From positions 930,001 to 994,000 of the forward strand of contig JANWWC010000001.1 of the NCBI GenBank assembly GCA_025056215.1: DNA of 64,000 bases, read 5' to 3'. The notes beneath the pieces are model-generated. The model was not told the DNA's origin. It was given only the letters and a program-made list of their open reading frames with translations, and searched no databases. The translations under genes were made by a program, and so were the position numbers. Position 1 is the stretch's first letter, and each line of letters begins with the position of its first letter. This DNA is from Cytophagales bacterium (lineage in GTDB: Bacteria; Bacteroidota; Bacteroidia; Cytophagales; Flammeovirgaceae). Below, one piece after another: positions 55,917-64,000 of the stretch.

Positions 55917-58900
55917 AGCCAATAAAAGTAATATCGTCAATTTGTTTATGAGGCCCTTTCCAACGATTAAAAAGTTGGTCGAGTACAGCCTGTTGATAAG
56001 ACATTGGTGCTTCATAATTTTCTAAAAGCAACGCTTGAATATTGCGAATGCTCAATTTTTTGCCGTCGGGGCCGCCAAATTGATCCTGTAAACCGTCAGA
56101 AAAAATGTAATAGTTTGCAGTAAGAGAGAGTTTGATGACTTGTTTTGTATATTTGCGTTCCAATTTGTCTCGCAATTGTCCTCCAATTGGAAGTTTATCA
56201 CCTTTATAGAGATGAATAGCTTCTCCGTTTCCATTTACCTGATACTTATCAATTACCAGCAAAGGATTTTTAGCACCCGCGAATTCCATAATGCCTAGTG
56301 GCTTATTGATAACACAAATTGCCATGTCCATGCCATCCTGGTTTTGGTTTTTTTCATGTTTAAGATTAACCAAACCATGATTGAGCTCCATTAAAATTGC
56401 TTCTGGGTCAGTAATTTCTCGAATATTTATAATTTGATCTAAGAGTGTATCCGCAATCATCGACATAAAAGCACCTGGCACGCCATGTCCTGTACAATCG
56501 ATGGCTGCAATAATATCCTTTCCTTTCACATGAGTATACCAATAAAGATCTCCACTCACTACGTCTTTAGGTTTGTAATATACAAAGTAGTCAGAGAAAG
56601 CAGCTTGCAAGCTTTCTGGAGTAGGAAGCATTATTTCTTGGATACGTTTAGCATATCGGATACTACTATCAATTTTAGCTTTCTGATTTTCAATTTCTTC
56701 TTTTTGCAGTTTGAGTTGCTCGTTAATCAACTTCATTTCTTCATTTTGTTCGTTGATTCTTCTACTTTTCTCCATTAGCTCATTTTGCTGCTCAATAAGT
56801 TGATTATTAAACTGTTCGATTTGCTGTTTTTGACGAAGAGATTCCTCATAAAGTTTCTGAATTTCAGCAGTACGTTCTTGCACAGTTTTCTCCAGCATAA
56901 TCTGACGGAGCTGAATTCTTCTAATTCTCCATCGATAAATAAGATAAGCCATACTCATCACAAGAATTACCATCAATAATTTAAACCACCAAGTTTGCCA
57001 ATAAGGTGGTTTAATAATGATGCGAACACTTTTGCTTTCTGTGCTCCAAATATCGTCACTATTAGAAGCTTTCACTTTAAAGGTATAAGTGCCAGGATTA
57101 AGATTGGTGTAAGTTGCAAACCGATTCTCTGCATCTGTATAAATCCATTCATCATCAAACCCTTCGAGCATATATGCATATCGATTTCGCTCGGGAAATA
57201 CAAAATGCATTGCAGAAAATTTAAAGGAAAATACATTGTTTTCGTAGTCTAAAACAAGCGTTTTAGTTTCGGAAATGTGTTTTTTCAAAATAGCATCTTG
57301 TGCATCAGGAACTACTAACTTCCCATGGATGTAGAGATCTGTAATTACGACGCGAGGCTCGTAAGCGTTTTCTCTCACATCTCGAGGTCGAAAAGCGTTA
57401 TAGCCATTAATACCTCCAAAGTAAACTTCTCCATCTTCTGTGCGCAAGAAAGCCCCTTGGTTAAATTCATTTCCTTGTAAGCCATCTCGTACATCAAAAT
57501 TTTTTACACGCTCCGTAGTCAAGTTAAACCGAGAAATTCCTCGGTTAGTGCTTATCCAAAGATTGCCTAATTCGTCGCTTACGATAGCATTAATAAGATT
57601 ACTTGCCAATCCTTCGCGCTCACGATAAATATGAAAGCCATCGATTTTTTCGTCATATCGGCAAAGTCCACCGTTTTTAGTACCTACCCACAAATTTTTG
57701 TTGCGGTCTATATGCAATGCTTGAACAATTACATGACTAATACTATGAGGGTTAGAAGGGTCTACGTTGTAATTTTTAAAAGTTTCAGTTCGAGGATTGA
57801 ACATATCTAATCCTTTAGCACGCGTACCGTACCAAATGTTTCCGTGTTTATCTTCAATGATGCATTGAATATTATCATTAGAAGGGGAATTGGGATTATC
57901 TTTATCGGTTTTATAAACTTTAAAATTATTAGTAGCAGACTGATAGCGAGCTAAACCACCCTTAGTACCTACCCAGATTGTTCCATCAGAAGATTGATAC
58001 AAGTAATTGATTTCGTTATGAGGAATCCCGTCGTCTTTTTCTTTTTCGTGCAAAATTTGGGTAACTTTTTCAGTGTGAGGATTCATAATGTTAAGCCCTC
58101 GCTTTGTACCAATCCATAAATTTCCATCATGAGCGTACAGCAAACTCGTAATATAATAAGAGCTTAGTTCATTTTTTCCATTACTGAAACTCGGCACGAA
58201 TGCTTTATGGGTTTTAGTTATTCTGTTATAACGCATTAGTCCACCCTGAGTTCCTATCCACAAAATGGAGTCTTCCATGAGCGCAAAAGATGTCACATTA
58301 TTGTGAACGATAGTAGTAGAATCAGCAGGGTTATGGAAGAAGTGAGCAAAATATTGAAATTTTTTATCATACTTATGAAGTCCTTGTAGTTCAGTACCAA
58401 TCCATAGCAATCCTGAGTGATCTACTGTAATTGTATTGAGTTGCTCTGTAAGTAAGCTGTTAGGCAAATTACTAACATGATAAGAAATAAAAGTTTCGGA
58501 TTGTTCTATGAAACGATTTAAACCGTAATGCGTCGTAATCCAAATGTTACCTTCTCTATCTTCTGCAATGCCTGTTACTGTTGGGCTGCTCAGATGGTGG
58601 GGGTCTGTTCCGCTTCGGTACCTTCTAAAAAAACCGTCTCTATCTAATCGATTTAAACCGTTACCCGTTCCTATCCAAATACGTTTTTTAGAATCTTCAA
58701 AAATAGCATAAATGCGCCCATCCGTTGTGCCATCGGCTAAATATTCTTGGGTTTTGTTGATGGGAAATCGCTGAAAGCTCTTGGTTTTTCGATTATATTT
58801 GTGTAATTGGTGTTCCGTTCCTATCCAGAGCTCTCCATAACTATCTCGAAATAAAGTGCGGACATTTGGTCCGTTTAAAGAATCAGGATTCTCAGGAACA

Positions 58901-59415
58901 CTCTTATAGCGCGTATAACTTCCTGTATGAATATCCATACGGATTGCGCCTGCTCCATTCGTTCCTGCCCATAGATATCCGTCTTTATCTTGGCTAATAG
59001 ACCAAATATAAACGATGCTTGAGTTTGTTTCTCCTTTCTCGTCTTTAAAATAGTAGTTTATAAAGTTTTCTTTCGAACGATTGAACTTGCTTAAGCCATC
59101 GCTTGTACCGATCCATACGTTTCCTTCAAAATCTTCGTAGATAGCTCTAATCCAATTTCCTGCAATAGAGGTAGAATCAAATTGGTCATGTTTAAATCTT
59201 TTGATATTATAGCCATCATAACGGTTTAAGCCATCTTTAGTACCAATCCACAAATAACCATAAGAATCCTGCATAATTGCATATACACTTCCTTGAGAAA
59301 GACCATCTTCTACGCCTACATGCCCAAATCGTAGGCGATTGAATTGCGCCCATCCTAAAGTGCTCAAACAATACCCAATACTAAAAAGCAGTAATACCTT
59401 TTTTTTCATTTCCAT
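55906..59415 (-). CDS. Fourteen-blade propeller sensor with SpoIIE/PP2C phosphatase output
   Basis: The 1169-residue protein has a signal peptide (1-23) and 14 propeller repeats of the LWIGTxxGL type (about 50-670), enough for two seven-bladed propellers. A Y_Y_Y domain (about 685-800), one membrane helix (about 811-828), a coiled coil (about 835-940) and a SpoIIE phosphatase domain (about 945-1169) follow, with VSGDLYW, DCTGHGVPGAFMS, QDGMDMAICV and IFSDGLQDQ. The sensor half is that of hybrid two-component systems that sense glycans in Bacteroides, but histidine kinase and regulator parts are replaced by a serine/threonine phosphatase. The substrate is unknown. Confidence 0.9.
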   Translation of the reverse strand: MEMKKKVLLLFSIGYCLSTLGWAQFNRLRFGHVGVEDGLSQGSVYAIMQDSYGYLWIGTKDGLNRYDGYNIKRFKHDQFDSTSIAGNWIRAIYEDFEGNVWIGTSDGLSKFNRSKENFINYYFKDEKGETNSSIVYIWSISQDKDGYLWAGTNGAGAIRMDIHTGSYTRYKSVPENPDSLNGPNVRTLFRDSYGELWIGTEHQLHKYNRKTKSFQRFPINKTQEYLADGTTDGRIYAIFEDSKKRIWIGTGNGLNRLDRDGFFRRYRSGTDPHHLSSPTVTGIAEDREGNIWITTHYGLNRFIEQSETFISYHVSNLPNSLLTEQLNTITVDHSGLLWIGTELQGLHKYDKKFQYFAHFFHNPADSTTIVHNNVTSFALMEDSILWIGTQGGLMRYNRITKTHKAFVPSFSNGKNELSSYYITSLLYAHDGNLWIGTKRGLNIMNPHTEKVTQILHEKEKDDGIPHNEINYLYQSSDGTIWVGTKGGLARYQSATNNFKVYKTDKDNPNSPSNDNIQCIIEDKHGNIWYGTRAKGLDMFNPRTETFKNYNVDPSNPHSISHVIVQALHIDRNKNLWVGTKNGGLCRYDEKIDGFHIYREREGLASNLINAIVSDELGNLWISTNRGISRFNLTTERVKNFDVRDGLQGNEFNQGAFLRTEDGEVYFGGINGYNAFRPRDVRENAYEPRVVITDLYIHGKLVVPDAQDAILKKHISETKTLVLDYENNVFSFKFSAMHFVFPERNRYAYMLEGFDDEWIYTDAENRFATYTNLNPGTYTFKVKASNSDDIWSTESKSVRIIIKPPYWQTWWFKLLMVILVMSMAYLIYRWRIRRIQLRQIMLEKTVQERTAEIQKLYEESLRQKQQIEQFNNQLIEQQNELMEKSRRINEQNEEMKLINEQLKLQKEEIENQKAKIDSSIRYAKRIQEIMLPTPESLQAAFSDYFVYYKPKDVVSGDLYWYTHVKGKDIIAAIDCTGHGVPGAFMSMIADTLLDQIINIREITDPEAILMELNHGLVNLKHEKNQNQDGMDMAICVINKPLGIMEFAGAKNPLLVIDKYQVNGNGEAIHLYKGDKLPIGGQLRDKLERKYTKQVIKLSLTANYYIFSDGLQDQFGGPDGKKLSIRNIQALLLENYEAPMSYQQAVLDQLFNRWKGPHKQIDDITFIGFRI

Positions 59416-59533
59416 AAAACCACAAGAGAGCTGACTACAACCGCTTATCTATTCAAACGAATTTCAAAGATTACAGTTTGCTGAAAAATCTGCTTAAATT
59501 ACTAAAAAATCTAAAAAAAAATCAAAAAATTCA

Positions 59534-60187
59534 TTAGGTTAAATCTACAACTACATTTTCCACAATGCCAAATACTTTTGCCAAAGGCTTAGGAGTTATA
59601 ATTGTAGAGCCTGTAAACTTTCCAAAGGCAGGCAAAATTCCACGATTTTCTTGAAAAATAAAAGCAGGCAGTTTAATAAATTGCTTGGCTCTTCCTTTTA
59701 AAAGAACAACAGGATGTATATGCCCATGGATGTTATACATACCCTTAGGTATTTCTTGCAGAGGTTCATGTGTGAAAATAAGGTTTTTATACAGAAAACT
59801 CATTGCACTTTTGAATTGTGAGGGGCGCGAATTTTTTACATGCCTATCATGATTGCCTTCTATCAGTAAAAACTCTATATGCTCATACTCTCGAAGCCAA
59901 TCCAGCAATACTTTTATTTCTGCCTGTACTTTATGATGAAAAAAGTCTCCCAAAAAAATAACTTTTTGAGGTTTGTATTGTGCAATCAAAAACGCAAGCT
60001 TTTGCAAATCTTCTTGCTCTCTTAACGGGAAAGGAATCCCGTTTCTTCGAAGATGATATATTTTACCCCAATGGACATCTGCTACTATTAGCATGCTTTC
60101 TTCAGGAAAAAAAATTGCCTTTTCTGGTAAGAGCCACAACACTGCTTCTTCCACCGAAAAAGGGAAAAATTTTTCTTTTTTTAACAC
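59534..60187 (-). CDS. pdeM: Ligase-associated DNA damage response endonuclease PdeM
   Basis: The 217-residue metallophosphoesterase has DVHWGK, VIFLGDFFHH, IEGNHDRH and HGHIHP in order, the metal-binding motifs of PdeM. PdeM genes usually accompany a ligase-associated helicase (Lhr-type), exonuclease and ATP-dependent DNA ligase in a repair cluster; none of these is adjacent here. The gene lies upstream of the propeller-SpoIIE gene on the same strand, 118 bases away. Confidence 0.88.
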   Translation of the reverse strand: MLKKEKFFPFSVEEAVLWLLPEKAIFFPEESMLIVADVHWGKIYHLRRNGIPFPLREQEDLQKLAFLIAQYKPQKVIFLGDFFHHKVQAEIKVLLDWLREYEHIEFLLIEGNHDRHVKNSRPSQFKSAMSFLYKNLIFTHEPLQEIPKGMYNIHGHIHPVVLLKGRAKQFIKLPAFIFQENRGILPAFGKFTGSTIITPKPLAKVFGIVENVVVDLT

Positions 60188-60324
60188 AAGAAAAAAATGA
60201 TTTTATTCGTAATTTTAGCAAATAAACAAAAGCTAAAATAGCTTTGCAAACAAAAGTAAACGAATCTCGTTTAAGAGAAAGAAATTCTAAATCGATTTGT
60301 TTTTTTTCTATGAATTATTATGCC

Positions 60325-61524
60325 ATGAAACTTTTGATAATTGCGTTAGGTATTAGCATTTCGACGTACGCAGGTAATCCTTTTACAAAAACGTACGGAG
60401 GAAAAGGATATGACGAAGCTAATGCAATTATCAAAGTAAAATCAGGAGGTTATTTAATCGCAGGAAAATCAAGTTCGTACAGTAACGGGAATATTGATTT
60501 AAATTTAATTAGAATTGATGATAACGGAAAAGTGATTTGGAATAAAACCTACGGAGGGGATAACGCAGAGCGCGCCTTGGACGTTATCGAAACGCCTAAA
60601 GGAGAATTTATAGCTGTAGGAGGTTCCGATTCGTACGGCGCTGGAGAAGACATAACCGACTTTTGGGTAATTAAGGTAGATGCAAACGGCAATTTGATTT
60701 GGGAAAAAACTTTTGGAACACACCATAGCATTGAAGAAGCATATGGGATTGTAGAAACAGGGGATGGACACTATATCATTGTTGGAACTACTACTACTTT
60801 CGAACCCGAAGAAATACCTAGTGAAATACTCGTCGTAAAAATTGATGAAAACGGAAATAAAATATGGGAAAAGCGCTATGGAGGAGAATCAAGCGAAGAA
60901 GGAGCTTCAATTTGTCGCTCGTTAGATGGAAATTTTACGATCGTAGGAAGCACAGAATCATTTGGAAATGGGAAATGGGACTTTTGGATGTTCCAAATAG
61001 ATAAAGATGGAAAAAAACTTTGGGATAAAACCTTCGGAGGAGGAGATAACGATATGGCAAACCATGTTACATGCACTTCAGACGGAGGGTATATCCTGAC
61101 AGGTTACTCTTATTCGTTTGCTACGGCAGCTAGTTTGGACTTATGGGTAGTACGCACAGATAGCAAAGGAGAACAAATTTGGGCAAAAGCATTTGGTGGT
61201 CTTAGCACAGACGAAGGTCATTCTGTGATTGAAACCAAAAAAGGAGATATTGTAGTTTGCGGATATACAGAAGTTTGGAAGCCTAATAAAGAAAATGTCA
61301 ATACCAGTCCAGACTTAATTAACATGTATGTCATTAAAATGGACAAAAATGGAAACAAAATTTGGGAACAATCGCTAGGAGGTATCGGCAACCAGCATGG
61401 TTTTGACTTAGTAGAAGCAGCAGATGAAGGCATTGTTGTAGTAGGAAATACAGATACAAATGACGAAGGAGGTTCAGAATGCTTACTCATGAAACTTAGT
61501 CCTAATGGAGCTCCTGCCCCATAA
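60325..61524 (+). CDS. Exported protein of seven propeller-like repeats
   Basis: After a signal peptide (MKLLIIALGISISTYAG) the 399-residue protein is made of seven repeats of about 50-60 residues, each like KTYGG, then DEANAIIKVKSGGYLIAGK, then IRIDDNGKVIW, consistent with a single seven-bladed beta-propeller. No C-terminal sorting domain is visible. The start could also be at 60310, five codons upstream. It was not recognised beyond the repeat class. The next gene starts inside its last codons, with a 20-base overlap. Confidence 0.78.
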   Translation: MKLLIIALGISISTYAGNPFTKTYGGKGYDEANAIIKVKSGGYLIAGKSSSYSNGNIDLNLIRIDDNGKVIWNKTYGGDNAERALDVIETPKGEFIAVGGSDSYGAGEDITDFWVIKVDANGNLIWEKTFGTHHSIEEAYGIVETGDGHYIIVGTTTTFEPEEIPSEILVVKIDENGNKIWEKRYGGESSEEGASICRSLDGNFTIVGSTESFGNGKWDFWMFQIDKDGKKLWDKTFGGGDNDMANHVTCTSDGGYILTGYSYSFATAASLDLWVVRTDSKGEQIWAKAFGGLSTDEGHSVIETKKGDIVVCGYTEVWKPNKENVNTSPDLINMYVIKMDKNGNKIWEQSLGGIGNQHGFDLVEAADEGIVVVGNTDTNDEGGSECLLMKLSPNGAPAP

Positions 61525-62533
61525 AAAAGAATTCCCATTCATATCAGTGTTAATTGCAGCGCGCAACGAAGAAAAAAATATCGCCAACTGCTTACATCAC
61601 CTCCTTGCTTGCGAGTATCCACGCGAAAAACTTGAAATTTGGGTAGCTGACGATGCTTCAGAAGATCGCACAGCTCAAATAGTGCAAGAGTTTTCTCGAC
61701 ATAATCCAATCATTCATTTATACAAAGTAAATTCTCAGCTAGGGAACGCACGCGGAAAAGCAAATGCTTTAGCACACTTAGCGAGAGTTGCAAAAGGAAC
61801 TTATTGGTACTTTACCGATGCGGATGTACAAGTAAACCCTCATTGGCTCCAAGGATTACTAAGCATTGCTCAAAAGTCTTCTCAGATCGGCATTGTTACG
61901 GGATTTACTATTCCCAAAGGAGGAAACTCTTGGATAGAATACATGCAAGGATTTGATTGGTTCTATATGCTCTCCCATATTAAATGGCTCTCCGACATAG
62001 GAATACCTGTCACTTCTATGGGAAATAATATGCTCGTACTAGCAGACGCCTATCGAGCTACAGGAGGATATGAAAACCTTCCTTTTTCACTTACAGAAGA
62101 TTACGAGCTATTTAAACATATTGTTCAAAAAGGCTATCAATATTATAATGCCAATCATAAAAGCGTATTAGCCTACACTCTTCCCATCAAAGGTTTCTTT
62201 CCCCTTATCCAACAGCGCTCAAGGTGGTTTTATGGAGCTATCCGATTACCCATTTATATGAAATTAATCATGATTTTATACAGTCTCGTGTTTTTAGGAA
62301 TAGGAGGGCTTTGGCTTTATAGTTTATGGAAAGGCATAATATCTTGGATAATTCTGTTGATGCTCCGACTCATCATCTTTGTACCTCAACTATATAGATT
62401 AAATCAAAAAAGGCTTATTCCTGCTATCTTAATGTACGATGTATATGTCATACTTGTATACTCAAGTATGGTACTTGCTTACATCTTTTCACCCACTATA
62501 GAATGGAAAGGTAGAAAATATAAAGAAAAATAA
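61505..62533 (+). CDS. Glycosyltransferase family 2, membrane-associated
   Basis: The 342-residue enzyme has a GT-A domain with FISVLIAARNEEKNIANCL, WVADDASEDRT, the DxD motif FTDADVQ, LTEDYELF, and QQRSRWFYG (the QxxRW-type motif of processive enzymes), then three or four C-terminal membrane helices. It would transfer sugars at the inner membrane, perhaps for polysaccharide or glycolipid; donor and acceptor are unknown. It overlaps the preceding gene by 20 bases and is probably co-transcribed with it. Confidence 0.88.
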   Translation: MELLPHKKEFPFISVLIAARNEEKNIANCLHHLLACEYPREKLEIWVADDASEDRTAQIVQEFSRHNPIIHLYKVNSQLGNARGKANALAHLARVAKGTYWYFTDADVQVNPHWLQGLLSIAQKSSQIGIVTGFTIPKGGNSWIEYMQGFDWFYMLSHIKWLSDIGIPVTSMGNNMLVLADAYRATGGYENLPFSLTEDYELFKHIVQKGYQYYNANHKSVLAYTLPIKGFFPLIQQRSRWFYGAIRLPIYMKLIMILYSLVFLGIGGLWLYSLWKGIISWIILLMLRLIIFVPQLYRLNQKRLIPAILMYDVYVILVYSSMVLAYIFSPTIEWKGRKYKEK

Positions 62534-62560
62534 CCTTTGCAGAACTTTTTCTACAAAGGT
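62521..62560 (-). terminator. Terminator of sucC
   Basis: ACCTTTG-C-AGAA (62533-62544) pairs with TTCT-A-CAAAGGT (62549-62560) with one mismatch. Read on the minus strand it runs into TATTTTTCTTTAT. It begins 9 bases after the sucC stop. Confidence 0.65.
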
Positions 62561-62568
62561 ATAGGATT

Positions 62569-63759
62569 TCAAGAAACGGCTGCTTTTACTTTTTCGGCAG
62601 CATCTTTTAACAAAATTGCAGATTGGACTTTTAATCCAGAATTGTCGATAATCTTAGCGGCCTCCTCTGCATTTGTTCCTTGCAAGCGCACAATAATAGG
62701 CACTCGTATATCGCCTATTTTCTTATAAGCTTCTACAATACCATTAGCAACTCGGTCACATCGAACAATTCCTCCAAACACATTTACCAAGATAGCTTTT
62801 ACATTAGGATCTTTAAGAATCAATCGAAACCCGGCTTCTACAGTTTGAGCGTTTGCTCCTCCCCCTACATCGAGAAAGTTAGCAGGCTCTCCGCCAGAAA
62901 GTTTAATCATATCCATTGTTGCCATTGCTAAGCCAGCGCCATTCACCATACAGCCAACATTTCCATTGAGCTTGACGTAATTCAATCCATTTTCAGATGC
63001 TTCTACATCCATAGGGTCTTCTTGAGTAATGTCGCGCATGGCAGCAATCTCTTTCTGACGGAAAAGAGCATTGTCATCAATATTAATTTTACAATCTACT
63101 GCTACAATTTGGTTATCAGACGTGCGCAACATAGGGTTCACCTCCAAAAGAGTAGCATCTGTATTCAAGTAAGTTTTGTAAAGCCCAAATAAAAACTTTA
63201 CAAAGTCGTTATGAGCAGTTCCTTCTAAGCCGAGAGCATATCCAATTTTACGCGCCTGAAATGGCTGCAGTCCTACGCGATTGTCTACCCATTCTTTGAT
63301 AATTTTCTCAGGAGTTTTATGAGCTACCTCCTCGATATCTACCCCACCTTCGGCACTTGCCATAATCACATTGCATTGTTTAGAGCGGTCTAAGAGAATA
63401 GCAAGATAATACTCTTTAGGTTTGTGCTCTCCTTCGTAGTATAAATCATTGGCTACCAATACTTTATTTACCTTAATACCTTCTTTTCCTGTTTGAGGAG
63501 TAATGAGAGTCATGCCAATGATTTGTCCTGCTTTCTCCCGCACTTCATCGAGGGTTTTAGCAATCTTTACTCCTCCAGCCTTTCCCCGTCCTCCTGCATG
63601 AACCTGCGCTTTAATGACCCACAATTTTGTTCCTGTTTCTTCTTGAAGTTTCTTGGCTACTTCTACAGCTTGTTCAGGTGTTTCGGCAACATAGCCAGCG
63701 CCGCATTTCACTCCATGCTTTTTAAGCAATTCTTTAGCTTGATATTCATGTATATTCAT
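62569..63759 (-). CDS. sucC: Succinate-CoA ligase (ADP-forming) subunit beta
   Basis: The 396-residue protein starts MNIHEYQAKELLKKHGV and has the ATP-grasp domain (KAQVHAGGRGKAGGVK), LEVNPM, VDCKINIDDNALFR and ANFLDVGGGANAQTV, then NVFGGIVRCDRVA near the C terminus. It forms succinyl-CoA ligase of the TCA cycle with SucD, which is not adjacent in the window. odhB, the preceding TCA step, is at the other end of the window. Confidence 0.96.
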   Translation of the reverse strand: MNIHEYQAKELLKKHGVKCGAGYVAETPEQAVEVAKKLQEETGTKLWVIKAQVHAGGRGKAGGVKIAKTLDEVREKAGQIIGMTLITPQTGKEGIKVNKVLVANDLYYEGEHKPKEYYLAILLDRSKQCNVIMASAEGGVDIEEVAHKTPEKIIKEWVDNRVGLQPFQARKIGYALGLEGTAHNDFVKFLFGLYKTYLNTDATLLEVNPMLRTSDNQIVAVDCKINIDDNALFRQKEIAAMRDITQEDPMDVEASENGLNYVKLNGNVGCMVNGAGLAMATMDMIKLSGGEPANFLDVGGGANAQTVEAGFRLILKDPNVKAILVNVFGGIVRCDRVANGIVEAYKKIGDIRVPIIVRLQGTNAEEAAKIIDNSGLKVQSAILLKDAAEKVKAAVS

Positions 63760-63848
63760 CTTGTGAGTGTGTTTAAATTTTGAATAGTAGCAAGTTGCAG
63801 TTTTTTTGAATCTGTGTCAAATCTATTTAGAGATTATTTACTTAAAAA

Positions 63849-64000
63849 CTAGGAATTCTCTTTTAAGGCTAAAGAAGTAGGCTCTATCCATCTCCCATCT
63901 TGTTTAATGATCTCAATAAGCTCGTCTACAGCTTTTTCAGAGGGAACATTTCTTTTGATGACTTGTTGCCCTTTGTAAAGAGTTATTTTACCAACGCCAG
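63849..64000 (-). CDS. C-terminal end of a protein, probably IspG (HMBPP synthase); 5' part outside window
   Basis: Only the last 49 residues are inside the window: ITLYKGQQVIKRNVPSEK, then AVDELIEIIKQDGRWIEP and a short tail before a TAG stop. I recall this pattern from the C terminus of the long Bacteroidota-type IspG, which makes HMBPP in the MEP isoprenoid pathway, but the piece is too short to be sure. It is upstream of sucC on the same strand, 89 bases away. Confidence 0.5.
   Translation of the reverse strand, partial: GVGKITLYKGQQVIKRNVPSEKAVDELIEIIKQDGRWIEPTSLALKENS

Overview
The window looks like a chromosomal segment of a low-GC member of the Bacteroidota, most likely a Cytophagales-type bacterium. 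The evidence is the gene families present (TonB-dependent receptor with DUF4249 lipoprotein, DUF4175, SiaB/SiaC, TIGR02757, PdeM, two-component-type propeller protein) and several upstream elements matching the Bacteroidota promoter (TTG about 20 bases before TAnnTTTG). GC content and taxonomy were judged by reading, not computed. No CRISPR array, intact insertion sequence, prophage or rRNA operon was seen. Two tRNA genes flank yidC.

Layout. 1-3.9 kb: the end of a TonB-dependent receptor, its DUF4249 lipoprotein, an HTTM membrane protein and thpR. 3.9-13.6 kb: mostly minus-strand housekeeping genes (tail-specific protease, odhB with two lipoyl domains, a methyltransferase, a VWA protein, nuoN) with an MFS transporter on plus. 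13.7-23.5 kb: thrC, a SUMF1-type protein, an ArsR-type regulator, folC, a GT4 glycosyltransferase, sufB, eno and folA. 23.5-27.9 kb: a minus-strand group of a SirB-like/cytochrome c fusion, an ABC transporter with a degenerate ATPase domain, and an exported caspase-like protein. 28-33 kb: an unknown protein, tRNA-Met, yidC, tRNA-Gln, sbcD, siaB and siaC. 33-38.3 kb: a 1238-residue NtrY-like sensor kinase followed 5 bases later by a sodium:solute symporter. 38.3-46.8 kb: clpS, a formimidoylglutamase-like protein with lost metal ligands, an orphan terminator, a RecD/Dda-like helicase between two gene-poor stretches, a large DUF4175 coiled-coil protein and maf. 46.9-59.4 kb: a second sensor kinase, clpP, plsC, a YfiR-SpoIIE phosphatase next to a TonB-dependent receptor, TIGR02757, and a 14-blade propeller-SpoIIE phosphatase. 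59.5-64 kb: pdeM, a seven-repeat exported propeller protein, a GT2 glycosyltransferase, sucC and the 3' end of a probable ispG.

The most interesting theme is signalling by serine/threonine phosphorylation. SiaB (kinase) and SiaC (its substrate, with the phosphorylatable Thr at residue 68) are present without an adjacent SiaA phosphatase or SiaD cyclase. Two membrane-anchored SpoIIE/PP2C phosphatases with unusual sensory ends lie 17-26 kb away, one of them beside a TonB-dependent receptor. They are reasonable, untested candidates to dephosphorylate SiaC. Many genes that commonly travel in operons (nuoN, sufB, odhB, sucC, sbcD, viaA-like) stand alone here, and several convergent pairs overlap at their 3' ends, which suggests a rearranged and compact genome.
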